NCBI GenBank assembly: GCA_027186245.1
Contig: CP114495.1
Span: 4,665,001 to 4,729,000 of the forward strand
Length of the DNA stretch: 64,000 bases
Source of the DNA: Coriaria nepalensis
Taxonomy: Eukaryota > Streptophyta > Magnoliopsida > Cucurbitales > Coriariaceae
Reading direction: 5' to 3'
Below the pieces are notes generated by a model. That model did no database searches. It worked only from the letters and a program-made list of their open reading frames with translations, and was not told the origin of the DNA. Positions 53,250-64,000 of this stretch are shown piece after piece. Every line of letters begins with the position of its first letter. The stretch's first letter is position 1. The position numbers and the translations under genes were made by a program.

Positions 53250-54540
53250 TAAGAGATGCAGCCTCCATCACCACGCACAACTGACGAGATGCCTACACGA
53301 TCACTGCATTTAATTGATGAGATGCCTTCATCACCATATGTACCACGTTTAACTGACAAGATGACTCCATCATTGCGTGTACCCCATTTATCACAATCTG
53401 CACATGAAGATGATGATTTAAGTCTCCCTATTGGTACATAAGACTCCACATATGTTGCAAGCAATTCAATCTCGATTGTCTATTCCCAATCTAGTGGAGG
53501 TGCATTTTATGTTAAACAATTTTTTATATCGAAGAACGAACTAAAGACTAGCCTACATATGTTAGCTATGCAACAAAATTTTGAATCCTGGATTAAGAAG
53601 TCGAATAAGACTATGTTTGTGGTCGTGTGCATATATCCAAATTACAAGTGGCGACTTCATGCTATGGGTAATACGAATCTTTATTTTTCCAAATTCGAAC
53701 ATTTAAAGATAAGCACACATGTTCTCGTTTATTCAGGTAAGGTAAAAATCGACAAACATCTGCATCTATGATTGGACAACATGTGATGGCCAAGTACAAA
53801 TGGTGTAACGAGACTCCTAAAACGCTATATATCATTAATATTCTCCGAAATGATATCGGTATATATATTAGTTATTGGAAAGCATGAAAATCTAGCTCAG
53901 TTGCACATGACCTTATTCAGGGTATAGCTGAAGATAAAATTACAAACATGTAGCATATTGGGCAGGCATGGTAAAAGTGGTTAATCTAGGTACTGTGACT
54001 GTACTCCAAACAAATGAAATAACAGATTTTTGTATTGTTTCTTGGATTTTAGAGCATTTGTCAAAGGGTTTCAATTTCTTGGAGGATGTATTTGTATCAA
54101 TGGAACCTTTTTAAAGTGTAAATACAAATGCACTATTTTGGCTGCAACGGCCCAAGATGGTAACAAACACATATACCCATTAGCATGAGCTATAGTTGAT
54201 TCAGAGAATGATGCATCATGAACTTGATTCTTGAGTAGGTTGAAGGGCTTGATCCCCGATGCTGCCGAGTTGGTTTTCGTATTGGATTGGGCAAAAAATA
54301 TTAATAATATTATACAGAATGTTTATCCAAATATAAAATATGATGCATGTACATGACACCTCAGCCAAAACATCAATGCTAGATTCAAGTGTGGTAGGAT
54401 TATTGATTTATTCAACAAGGCGCCCAGAGCGTATAATGTTCACGAATTTGATACTTACTTCAATAAGATAAAACTGCAATAACCCGGCGTGGCAAGATAC
54501 CCTAACAAAAATTTCAAAATCGGATACATTCAATTTCATC
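53250..54540 (+). pseudogene. Mutator-like (MULE/MuDR) transposase relic
   Basis: 53470-53770 reads as the N-terminal domain (FVVVCIYPNYKWRLHAM). After a break, 54060-54460 matches the MULE catalytic domain in order: ICINGTFLKCKYKCTILAAT, AQDGNKHIYPLA, IVDSENDAS, a piece with LVFVLDWAKNINNIIQNVYP, and HLSQNINARFKCG. The conserved catalytic-type Asp in the first block is Asn here, and numerous stops are present. Terminal inverted repeats were not found. Confidence 0.82.
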
Positions 54541-54559
54541 AGTTAATTCTACTGTACCT

Positions 54560-55374
54560 GGCAGCGGAGCGGAGATAACAATTAATTCTATTAAAAATTT
54601 TGGGGCCGCCGAGGCTGGGGCCCTTAATAGTCGTGAGATAGCAATAGGATCCCTCATCATATTACCTAATACTGTAATAATCGAAAATATATATATTTTT
54701 TTAAGTCATATAAAAAAAGAAAAAAAGAAAAAAAATATTAAATAATACAGACCGATTACCAAATATTAATAAGAAGATGCAATTTTATTTTTTAGAATTC
54801 TGTATTAATCTTTTTTATTTTATTTTATTTTATTTTTAATTTCTTTTTTGACGTGGTAATTTCATTTGTTTCATTTTCTTTTTTCCATTATATATATATT
54901 ATATATAATTATTTTTTATTCAGAGTTCGACCCTTTTTTTTTGTTTTTAGGGTTCGAAATTAGATTCTATCGTATCCGTTCCCCCCTCAATTTCTCTCAG
55001 CTCTTTCCAACGCTTTATCTATTTCTTCTTCTTCTTCTTCTCAATTTGATTTTCTGCTTAGGGTTTCTATTCTTCTCCAACAGCTTCATCGCCTGCTCGC
55101 TCGCGCATTTTCAGTGTTCTTCTTCCTAATCCAAAAGGCTTAAAGGGTGGGATTTTCGCCCGATTTTTTTTTTTTTTCTGTAGTGATTTTTGTCCTCAAA
55201 ATTTTACTTCTCTATGTTTATGCGTCAGGTTTCTGGAATTGTTCTATGATTTTGCTTGATTTCGTCCTTTACGGTGTGGTGTATAAATTAATGGAATTGC
55301 CGTAGCAAAAGTTTATTTATTGAAGGGAGGTTTTGCTTTTGGAGACAATTCGATTTTATTTACTGAAGTTCTAA
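54560..55374 (+). promoter_or_regulatory. SNF4 promoter and leader
   Basis: AT-rich upstream region (54690-54900) followed by CT-rich leader DNA from about 54980 (CTCAATTTCTCTCAGCTC) with (CTT)n. Several upstream ATGs occur if the leader is unspliced, so a leader intron is likely but its sites are not certain. Confidence 0.4.
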
Positions 55375-58300
55375 ATGTTCGCTTCGAGTATGGATTCTAC
55401 GCTGGATTGCGGCAGGGTTTCTGGCTCGGTGCTAATTCCAATGCCGTTTGTTTGGCCTTATGGGGGAAGAAATGTATTTCTCACTGGTTCTTTCACAAGG
55501 TTGTTCTTGAATCATTGTCTTTTCTTTTGCATTTATCACTGCCGATTATTTGAATCCTGCAATTTTAGTTTAATTCTTATTATGTATAAGTCAATGGAAT
55601 TTTTTCCCCCCATGAAGGTGGTCTGAACTTATTCCAATGACGCCGGTAGAAGGTTGTCCCACTGTATTTCAGGCAATTTACAGCTTAGCACCTGGATACC
55701 ACCAGGTCAGTTTGTGGCATTCTGATTGGAACGATCATCCATCGAAAAATAAAGTTGCTTTTATACTATCCCAAAAAAAAAACACACAGAGTTGAAGTTT
55801 GTTACTCAGTTTCTCTGTAGTATGCTGGAAAATGATGAACATGGTCGTTCGTATTTTAGGTTGTCGGGTTTTTTGGAATAAAATGCGATCATGTTCTTAG
55901 GTAGTTGGGGGTCTTAGGAATAAATGTGTAAAAGGAGAGATTGCATTTTTCGTGGCTGATGAAGCATCTATCCTTTAATATTCATGTGATTTGATGGACT
56001 TTGTTATCTTCTTCCCTTTATTAGTGGGTGTAATAAGATGCTTAAACACTCAATATGATTAGGTTCTCTCTGTATGAATTATCTTGTTTACAGTACAAGT
56101 TTTTTGTTGATGGAGAATGGCGGCATGATGAGCACCAACCTTATATGTCTGGTGAATGTGGGATAGTGAACACAGTCCTCTTGGCTACAGAACCTAATTC
56201 TGTTTCTACGAATTTACATTCAGAGGTACCTCCCGGTTCTAAGATGGATCTGGATAATGAGGCATTTCGGCATTTGGTAAGATACGGTTGTAAACAATCA
56301 GCATTTGGGTTAGAAGAAAATTATGGATTGGACTTTCTTCAGTGCACTGCAGAAGGGATACCGGCCTTTAATAATCTTGTGAGCGTCCATTTGAGGATCC
56401 CAAAAAATCATTGCAGGGTTGAGATCTTTTCTCCAATGTGCTGGGCTGCCAGTGCACCGGAGAATAGTCCTTTCTAAAACTTATTGCTCTATCTGTTTCT
56501 TTCTTTCCTTTTTTTCTTCTTCTTGTTCTTGTTCTTTTTCTTGGCCAAAATATGCTCTCTTAGTTGAATTATGATTGTTTTGTTTTAAAATGTCAAGGAT
56601 CTTAAGAATCATTCAAGTGAGTAATGCAACCAACTTAAGTTGCCATAACTGGATTTATTGGCATAACATATTTTCTTAGAGTTTTTTAATATTTATGATA
56701 AATTCTGTTAGATAAACTAGGGGCTTCCAACGTAAGTGTTACAATTTTCTCTATGGGTATCAAATATGCATTTCCATAGATATCTAATGTCTGTTTAGTA
56801 GTCACCCTATATCTCTTACTTCCCTTTCTTTTTCTTTTATAAATAGACTGAGGTTTTTGTTTGTAATACAGGTCCGAATAACTGATAGTAGTTCAACAGA
56901 ATCAGTGCAGAGGATATCAGAGGCTGACCTACAGTGCTCTCGTCAACAAATCTCTGTATTCTTGTCCTCACACACTGTTTATGAGTTACTGCCCGAGTCA
57001 GGCAAGGTTTGGATGCTATACCCTTGGTTCTGATATGTGTCATCCACATCACTTTTGGTTGGATCTGATATCTGTTCAAGGGGTTCCTAATTTTAATTAC
57101 ATCTTACAGGTTGTTGCCTTGGATGTTGAATTACCCGTAAAGCAAGCATTTCATATATTACACGAGCAGGTATATTTGTTGCTTTATTAGTTTCCTGATG
57201 ACAGAATGTACATGACAAGCACTGAAACAAATCAGTTGCTGTCTCAAATAAAGGAAAACTAGGATTTAATTTTGTCCATTTACATTAGAGGTCATGCGTC
57301 AAGACTAATTATAGAATATATGTGTTCACAGAAAAATTCCCTTTTTTTATTCTTAGTGGCTGCAGAGAACTTTTGTTGTGGATGGAAACAACTTGGCTGC
57401 CATTATTCTTCGATAGTGGAAAAAGAAACCATAGCCGATATCTTATTATTAATTTCCAATGGACTTCTATTGATTTTGTATATACTACTGTTGTTCTATT
57501 TGGCATTTAATGATTAGTATATGATCCGTCAACTTCATTAGTTTCTTTTCCTTTTAATTTGATTTCACCTTGGCTAGTTCTGCCCTCTACCATTATCCAT
57601 TTTTAATAAAATTGTTGTGCATTTACTTTTTGCTGATAAAGAGCTGGGATTCAATTTTTTTCTGAGGCAAAGTTGTTTCCAGGGAATTCCTATGGCTCCT
57701 CTTTGGGACTTCAGCAAGGGTCAATTTGTTGGCATTCTCAGTGCATTGGATTTTATTTTAATTCTAAGAGAGGTATGAAATTTTGGAGTTTTCTTCCACC
57801 AGCGAGTTTAAAAAAATGCAACCCTACTGTTGATATTTCCACAGGTTTTTGGATATAGTTCTGTATCTAAGTTTGTGTATTTATTTAAGTTTACAGGACC
57901 ATGGTTAGGCTGTACATCACCAGGCATTTCTGTTTTTTTATGATATGATGAATCTCTAAAATTTTGGCTGCTTGTTAACAACACCTTCTATAGATGGAGG
58001 AAAAGAAAATGAAAAATATAAAAAAGAAATAGTAAAGAGATCCTTTGTATCTGTATATTTTATATTGTAATTCAGCTTATATTCACCTGTGATTTGTTAG
58101 TGTGATTTTAGAACTTATTGAAGGGATTTTACTGTTCATGTTTAAGGGTTGGTTGTCTGAAATATATTATGTGCTCAATTTTCCCTTTAGTACTTTGAGT
58201 GTGCTAATTGACCTTTCAAATTTTAGCTTGGAAAGCATGGCTCAAACCTAACAGAGGAAGAGCTTGAGACTCATACAATTTCTGCTTGGAAAGAGGGAAA

Positions 58301-61069
58301 AGCATATTTGAATGGTCGAATTGATGGACATGGGAGGTTGTTATCAAGACGTCTAATCAATGTGAGTACAAAATTTGGCATATATCCTTTGATTTCTTGG
58401 CTTTTAGATACTGTTTATTTACTCACTAAAGTAAAGCAGTCATGAAGCTTGTATGGATCTAAATTCCATTAAAAATCTAGACATGTACCAAACTTAGTTT
58501 TCCATTACTTGTTATCTATAACTACTGATGCCACGAGAAATCACAATGATTTTTGTTTGTGCTGGCAAGATTTAGGGGTTCAGTTGGTTGAGCGTTTGAA
58601 ACTCCACTTTTGCACCACAGAACTCTAGTTTGTCACAAATGCTGATCCAAGTATAAAACCAATTAAAATGCACTATAATTGAATACAGTTTATTCAAACT
58701 CTAGTTCCAAACTCTCAACCTAATGCAACATTACAGGGTGCATGATTTTCCCACTATATCAACACTCTATGTTATCAAACATGTCTCTGGCATTTGTTTT
58801 TTGAACATTTTTAGTGATATAGCTTTGTGCTTTATTGCATCTTCTAAATGTAAGGAGCAAATAGAGGGTGACTTTCGTCCCTAATCTTTATTATACATCA
58901 TATAGGCTGTGCCATATGATAATTTGAAAGAGGTTGCTTTGAAGATATTGCAAAATGAGGTTGCTGCAGTTCCCATTATTCATTCGTCTTCAGAAGATGG
59001 TTCATTTCCACAGTTATTGCATCTTGCCTCACTTTCTGGAATACTTAAATGTAAGCATTTGTTTCTCTTCCTGGTTCATGAATAACATTTTGCTACTGAC
59101 TAATGGGCATTAGTTTTCAGGTATTTGTAGGTACTTTAGGCACTGCTCTAGCTCATTGCCCATACTTCAACTGCCAATTTATGCAGTTCCAATGGGTACA
59201 TGGGTTCCCAAAATTGGAGAATCAAACCGAAGGCCACTAGCAATGTTGAGACCAAGTGCTTCTCTTAGCTCAGCGTTAAATATGTTAATTCAAGGTTTGT
59301 TACTTCAATTAAGCATAGAAGCGAATGGAACATAATTTAATGTGTATCTCTTATATGAGGTTTTATGGAACTGTTTATGGGGACAAATTAGGCCCAACAT
59401 AGCTTTTCTCAAGACCATTAGATAACCTTTTCTAGAATGTGTTGTGAGCACCTGTGAATTGATTGACTTAATTGTGTATTAGCATATAACAGTTATTGCA
59501 AAGACAAGTATCATTGGTTTTATTAAATCACCTTTTTGTCTTGTTCTTGAGAAAGACTAATTTGGACGGATGCTCTGACTCTAGTGCTGCTCTGTACTCT
59601 CTTCTGACAGCCCAAGTTAGCTCAATACCAATAGTAGATGATAATGACTCGTTGCTGGATGTTTATTGTCGGAGGTTAGCCCTTCTTAGTTAAGTTATGT
59701 AGAATAGAAACTCCATTTTTATTCTTCAAATGACTATTGGGTCTCAACATTTTCCATCTTTATTATTTGCAGTGATATTACAGCTTTGGCCAAAGACAGG
59801 GCCTATACGCATATTAATCTTGATGAAATGACTATTCATCAGGTATCTACTGAATCCACCCCCCTTATATCTTTCCTCATCCTTCTTCCTTTCCAACAAT
59901 GTTAAACCACGAAAGAAGTTAACTCTAAATCTGATATTACATTCTAAATCTGATTTTAGTTTCCTTGAGTGACCCTGAATTGATAGAAATAAATTACAGA
60001 TTGTGAGTATTGTTGCTAGCAGTTATCTCGTAAGCTTAAGCTGTTTTAGGAAAGGAAAAAATGCAATCATGCAAGTTCAAATGCTAACAAATAAAATTTG
60101 CACCCATGTTCCAAAAGCCTGTCCTTTTTTTTTGTCTGATTTTTTTCCCCACTAGGCGTTGCAATTGGGACAAGACACCTATTCTCCCTATGAATCAAGA
60201 AGTCAAAGATGTCAGATGTGTTTACGATCCGATTCACTGCATAAGGTTATGGAACGGTTGGCAAATCCAGGTTAATTGATTTCCTCCTAATATCTATCTC
60301 ATTCACTGAATATCCTCTAATCAATACTCATCCAAGATATAATTCGGCAGATCTTTTTTCCAAATTCTCTTAAGATTAAAAGGTATATCCATACGATCCA
60401 CTGATCGAGTACTGAGGTTTCTTTCTCATAGAGGCTGCTAAAGGGTTGCTTAGAAGCTCTTTTCTTCTGGTTTTTGTTTCTCTTAACTCTGATCTACGTT
60501 ACGCATTCCATTTGCCATTTTCCATATGCTGCAATATTTGCACTCCAATGAAAAGATGATTTCTTGGTTTCTTTTATTACTTTATTTTTCTTATCCCCGA
60601 TGGGACCAAGTGGACTACTTTGTCTCTGCTTTTGTTTTCCTTTTCAATCTAAATTTTTTTTTTTCTTTGTAGAACTTTTTTCACAATCACTAGCATCCAA
60701 TTCTCCACTTTATTCATATTTGGAATGCATTTGGGTAGGTGGTTAAAATTGAAATTTGAGGTAATGGAATCTAAGTAAAATCTTGTGGCCCTAATTAAGC
60801 ATATTTTTGTTAGACTCTGAACCCTTACTTTTCTCCCAGTGACTGTGAGTGAGGTTGTGTTTTGTAAGCCCAAACTGGTTTTTAGTCCTAAGCTGCCGTT
60901 TGAATGCCCTTCCATATACACTGTTAGTTTCTGGGTATTACCATTTGAGTGTATATGTTTATTTTCTATATGTTCAGGTGTAAGACGGCTTGTGATTGTG
61001 GAGGCGGGAAGTAAGCGAGTAGAGGGCATACTTTCACTGAGCGACATTTTCAAGTTCTTGCTTGCTTAG
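55375..61069 (+). CDS. SNF4: SNF4-like betagamma subunit of SnRK1 kinase, 491 aa
   Basis: Regulatory betagamma subunit of the plant energy-sensing SnRK1 kinase (AMPK/SNF1 family). Exons: 55375-55499, 55618-55705, 56094-56276, 56872-57006, 57110-57169, 57683-57772, 58227-58361, 58906-59050, 59121-59294, 59611-59674, 59773-59842, 60156-60270, 60978-61069. They give 492 codons with no internal stop. An N-terminal AMPK-type carbohydrate-binding module occupies about residues 23-100 ([39 protein letters not shown]). Four CBS repeats follow: about 170-227 ([20 protein letters not shown]), 273-345 ([20 protein letters not shown]), 365-430 ([20 protein letters not shown]) and 430-490 ([20 protein letters not shown]). 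The fusion of a CBM to CBS repeats is the hallmark of plant KINbetagamma. Arabidopsis SNF4 is about 487 aa. The start is the first ATG in frame with the CBM. Confidence 0.96.
58574..58737. mobile_element. MITE in SNF4 intron 7
   Basis: The left end has GGTTCAGTTGGTTGAGCGTT then TGAAACTCC. The inverted right end has GGTTGAGAGTTTGGAACT on the opposite strand. It is related to the element in the dioxygenase intron. The terminal repeats are imperfect and the ends approximate. Confidence 0.6.
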
Positions 61070-62145
61070 TTAAGAAAGTCTATCCAAAAAATATTATCAA
61101 GGAAGTTGTGCATTATTTGACTTGAGAAAATAATCACTTGCCGAGGCAGGACCCAGTGCGTTTTTGGGTAAGTTGAGCTGACTTGATTGGAAGGTACAAT
61201 ATATATTGCCTCTTGAAAAATTGCCAGCCTCTTTTAGATTTTCTTCTTTTTCTCCCCTTTTTAGGCTAGAAGAAAAAAGGGTGGCCTGTAAAATTCAGAG
61301 TATTTGATGTTTAAAATCCCCTTCAAAATTTCTTAATGCCCTTACCCATATTTGTTCAATCAGTTAAAAATTTGTACTGCTGATGTAGTTTCATTGGAGC
61401 AAGGGACCCTTTTTTATTTTATTTTTTATAAATTCATGTAAGGAAAAATTGTGCAGGGACCGATTGGGAAGAGAGAAAATTGGAATGATAAATTCTGTGC
61501 TATTTTAGACTCTCATGCTCCTTCTTTCTTTCTGTTTTTTTTTTTTAGGAAGAAATCGTAATACTGTAATCTGGTTCTGTGTTATTTTGGTGGACCCACT
61601 GTATTCAAAACTGTGACCCCACTCCTTGAAATTTTCTAAATTGCTACAATTACTACTGGCAGCAGAGCATGTAACGAGAGTCTTGAGTGTATAAATGTCC
61701 ACACAAGTTATAAGAAACTGGATTCTGAAAATTATGAAAATGATATATATGAAAAACTGCGATGGTGAGAGGTGGAAATGAAGAGATGGTTGAAATTGTC
61801 TTCAAAGTGGAATGAAGAGATGGTCGATCGATTCATCTCGGGAACAATATGAAATAATTCATTTCGGAAAGTTATTCGCTTTCCTTAAGACTTGGATGTT
61901 TCCGAAAATACAATGTAGGACCAATCTGCAATTTTTACATTTTCAAAACGACAACCCGAATCACCTCATAGTCTACTTACCGACGTGTAGTATTTCCTCT
62001 GTTTTCGCCAGTATAAAATTCATATGCGCACACCTCTTCCCGTCGTTGACGATATGAACGTTTTGGTCAAGAATTCAAAATTTCCGAGAATGAAAAAACG
62101 CTTTTAGAGAGAGAGAGAAAGAGAGTAGAAGAAAAGAGAGAATTA
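61070..62145. other. SNF4 3' flank and promoter of the next gene
   Basis: SNF4 3' UTR and intergenic DNA. No further gene. A (GA)n tract (62107-62140) precedes the next start codon as leader sequence. Confidence 0.5.
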
Positions 62146-63567
62146 ATGGTGAAATCGGCGGAGGAACTAAGCGAAGAAGATAAGCGCGCATTACGTGGGA
62201 GTAAGTTCGCACCACTCCCTTCCCTACCGCCTTCATCACGGCCTCAACCAAGGTTCTCTCTTTCTCTCCCTAGATGTTTCTAGGGTTTTGAATGTTCTTT
62301 TCATTTTTCTTTTGATTCGAATCAGAGAGGATGATATACTAACCAAATGGGCTATGTCGATTTCCAGATTGGCTCACCCTGGTGGACCTCTGAAGACGAA
62401 TAAGGCAGCGGCATTGGCTAAATTTCTCGAAAGAAAGTTGCAGCAAAACCCTAACGGTTTATCTTCGATCGATCCTGATCTTCTTCAACTCGCTGTTCAA
62501 GACGCCAAGGCAACTGTCTTTGCTAGTCCGTTTCAACTTCCTTTCTCTAATTTTGAACTACACAAATTTCAGTTCATATTTCATCGGATGATAACTTAAT
62601 TACAAATTGGAGTTCTGTCAAAGGGATTCTTTATATCATTTCAAGATCAAAATCATTCTAAGTCTTAGATTTCCTTGGAAACTGATATATGACATCTGGT
62701 ATTTTATAATGATTCATTCTTAGGGTACTTGATGCTAAGAGATGAGAAAAACTGAGTTCAAACTAATTTGTCCCAAATCATCTTGAAATATTATGATTTC
62801 TGTTTTGGGTTTTATGATTTTTGTTATGTGTAAAGTGCCCATTTTCGTCAAGACTGTCACTAAGTTTCAGGTTAGGGATCCGTTCCTTTGAAAGTCCTAA
62901 GTTTGGTCTTAGATTTCATCTTAAAAAAACTGAATGGGCAAATACTGAAGGTGCATATATATGCAATGTCGAGAAATTTCCGTACAGACTAGCAGTATAT
63001 TGTATTACATAATGTTGACTTTTGAGCCAATATGGATATATTATGCAGGATGGAGAGAAAAAGAAAGCTCGCCCATGCATTATGTAATGGTAGTATATTT
63101 CACTTTTAGGATATGATAAAAAATTCTCTTTGGTGTTCTGGGAAAGTTCGTCCATGCATTTGTTGGTTCGTCTGTCCAAGTATTTTGTTAGTCATATAAA
63201 CTTTATATGAATGTCCTGACCTTCATTATTATTATATTCTTAGGTCCATTTCTTTGTTGCATATGCATGTGATTTCCTTATGAGAATCAATTCAAATTTG
63301 TGTTTTTATATATTCAGGTGGTACTTCGAGTTCTAGTAGGAACGTTCACCATGTGGATTCCTTTGACGATCCTGAGGTGCTTAACCGGATTCCCAAAATA
63401 CTGCATTGTTTTTGTTTTTTGTTTGGTCCATGGAATATTAGCATGCAATTTTGTAGGTTTTTGAGGTGAAGGAGAAAAATAAACAGAAGAAGATGAAGAA
63501 ACAGAAACAGAAGCAGAAGCAGAAGCAGAAGAAGAAGCACAATAATAAAAGAATGGTTGATTCCTGA
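62146..63567 (+). CDS. Small conserved plant protein with Lys/Gln tail, function unknown, 144 aa
   Basis: Exons: 62146-62252, 62368-62525, 63318-63376, 63457-63567, joining to 145 codons. The protein starts MVKSAEELSEEDKRALRGSK, has a Pro/Ser stretch (FAPLPSLPP), then a conserved-looking core LAHPGGPLKTNKAAALAKFL, an acidic HHVDSFDDPE segment and a basic C-terminus made of repeated KQ/KK units. It has no signal peptide or membrane segment. The basic tail suggests nuclear or RNA/DNA-associated location, by inference. I believe similar short proteins occur across plants, but I cannot name a function. Exon 2 could alternatively begin at an upstream AG (after AATCAG, 62327), which stays in frame and adds 14 residues. 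The chosen acceptor (TTTCCAG) gives PQPRLAHPGGP. The stop codon lies inside the first unit of a 40-bp tandem duplication. Confidence 0.8.
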
Positions 63568-63635
63568 TGGCTTTTATTACATCTCCATATGCCTGGTTCA
63601 TTCCTGATGGCTTTTATTACGTCTCCATATGCCTG
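63555..63635 (+). repeat. 40-bp tandem duplication spanning the stop codon
   Basis: Units 63555-63594 and 63595-63635 share TTCCTGATGGCTTTTATTAC and TCTCCATATGCCTG with two or three differences. The first unit contains the TGA of the upstream gene; the second lies in its 3' UTR. Confidence 0.9.
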
Positions 63636-63639
63636 AAAC

Positions 63640-64000
63640 ATGTTCTATGATGAAAAAAATACCCTGTTGAGAGCGCCAGATAGTGAAGTACAAGCTCAAA
63701 AGCAACTGATATATTGACTAGAATTCCTCAATTATACATTTTGTGAGTTCATGTGTTACATAGGATAACTACTTCATCTAGTCAGAGCTGCCATTTGCAT
63801 TTGCTACATTTTTGGTTTGTTCGTCTGTTGGTCCTCTTTTGCCGCCGCCCCGCGCCCCGCCCCGCCCCGCCCCCCGCCCCCCCAATTTTATTTATTTTTG
63901 TAGTTAAGGCTATTGGTTCTGTAGTTTTATGTCTAGGCTCTTACCGCCCCTATTTTTCTTTGATAGATACAAACCATGAACGAGGTCGTTTTAATCCTCC
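63640..64000. other. 3' flank with C-rich tract
   Basis: No gene recognised before the window edge. A C-rich run at about 63841-63883 (CCGCCCCGCCCC units) stands out against AT-rich surroundings. Confidence 0.6.

Noticed and set aside
54866..55129. 87-codon frame in the SNF4 upstream region
   Set aside because: Phe/Leu-rich translation of a T- and CT-rich leader; no family resemblance.

Overview
The window is nuclear DNA from a flowering plant, most likely a eudicot. It carries multi-exon genes with AT-rich GT-AG introns whose products match plant families (CUL1, the SNF4-type betagamma subunit of SnRK1, a mitochondrial thiamine diphosphate carrier, a plastid aromatic prenyltransferase and a DOXC-type 2-oxoglutarate dioxygenase). 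These lie among degraded Ty3/gypsy and Ty1/copia elements, a hAT-type element, a MULE and a caulimovirid-like relic. The species cannot be named from the sequence. I built the exon models by eye from splice sites and family conservation.

Layout: 0-11.6 kb is a nested graveyard of retroelements. Embedded in it are two relics of a prenyltransferase gene: promoter plus exon 1 at 3.1-3.9 kb, and a micro-exon at 8.4 kb. 11.6-16.9 kb is AT-rich, with a third, older prenyltransferase 5' relic (12.2-12.5 kb) and an intact non-autonomous hAT-like element with an 8-bp target duplication (14.18-14.98 kb). 17.07-19.58 kb is the intact prenyltransferase (10 exons, 405 aa). 19.6-26.3 kb is AT-rich DNA and a decayed caulimovirid-like copy on the minus strand.

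26.67-31.05 kb (minus) is the thiamine diphosphate carrier (7 exons, 332 aa). A copia 3' fragment follows at 31.6-32.8 kb. 35.8-40.5 kb (plus) is CUL1 (19 coding exons, 744 aa). 40.6-48.3 kb is repeat-rich intergenic DNA with an unusual palindromic GAGTTCTCGGTC array and a small MITE. 48.39-50.06 kb (minus) is the 2-oxoglutarate dioxygenase (4 exons, 363 aa). 52.6-54.5 kb holds a copia gag relic followed by a MULE transposase relic. 55.4-61.1 kb (plus) is SNF4/KINbetagamma (13 coding exons, 491 aa). 62.15-63.57 kb (plus) is a small conserved gene of unknown function with a Lys/Gln tail (144 aa).

The housekeeping genes (CUL1, SNF4, carrier) are independent neighbours, not an operon-like unit. 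The one locus with a visible evolutionary story is the prenyltransferase: one intact copy and at least three relics imply a former tandem array that was duplicated, captured or broken up by retroelements. The prenyltransferase and the dioxygenase belong to families common in specialised metabolism, but they lie 29 kb apart with housekeeping genes between them, so a biosynthetic cluster is not supported.
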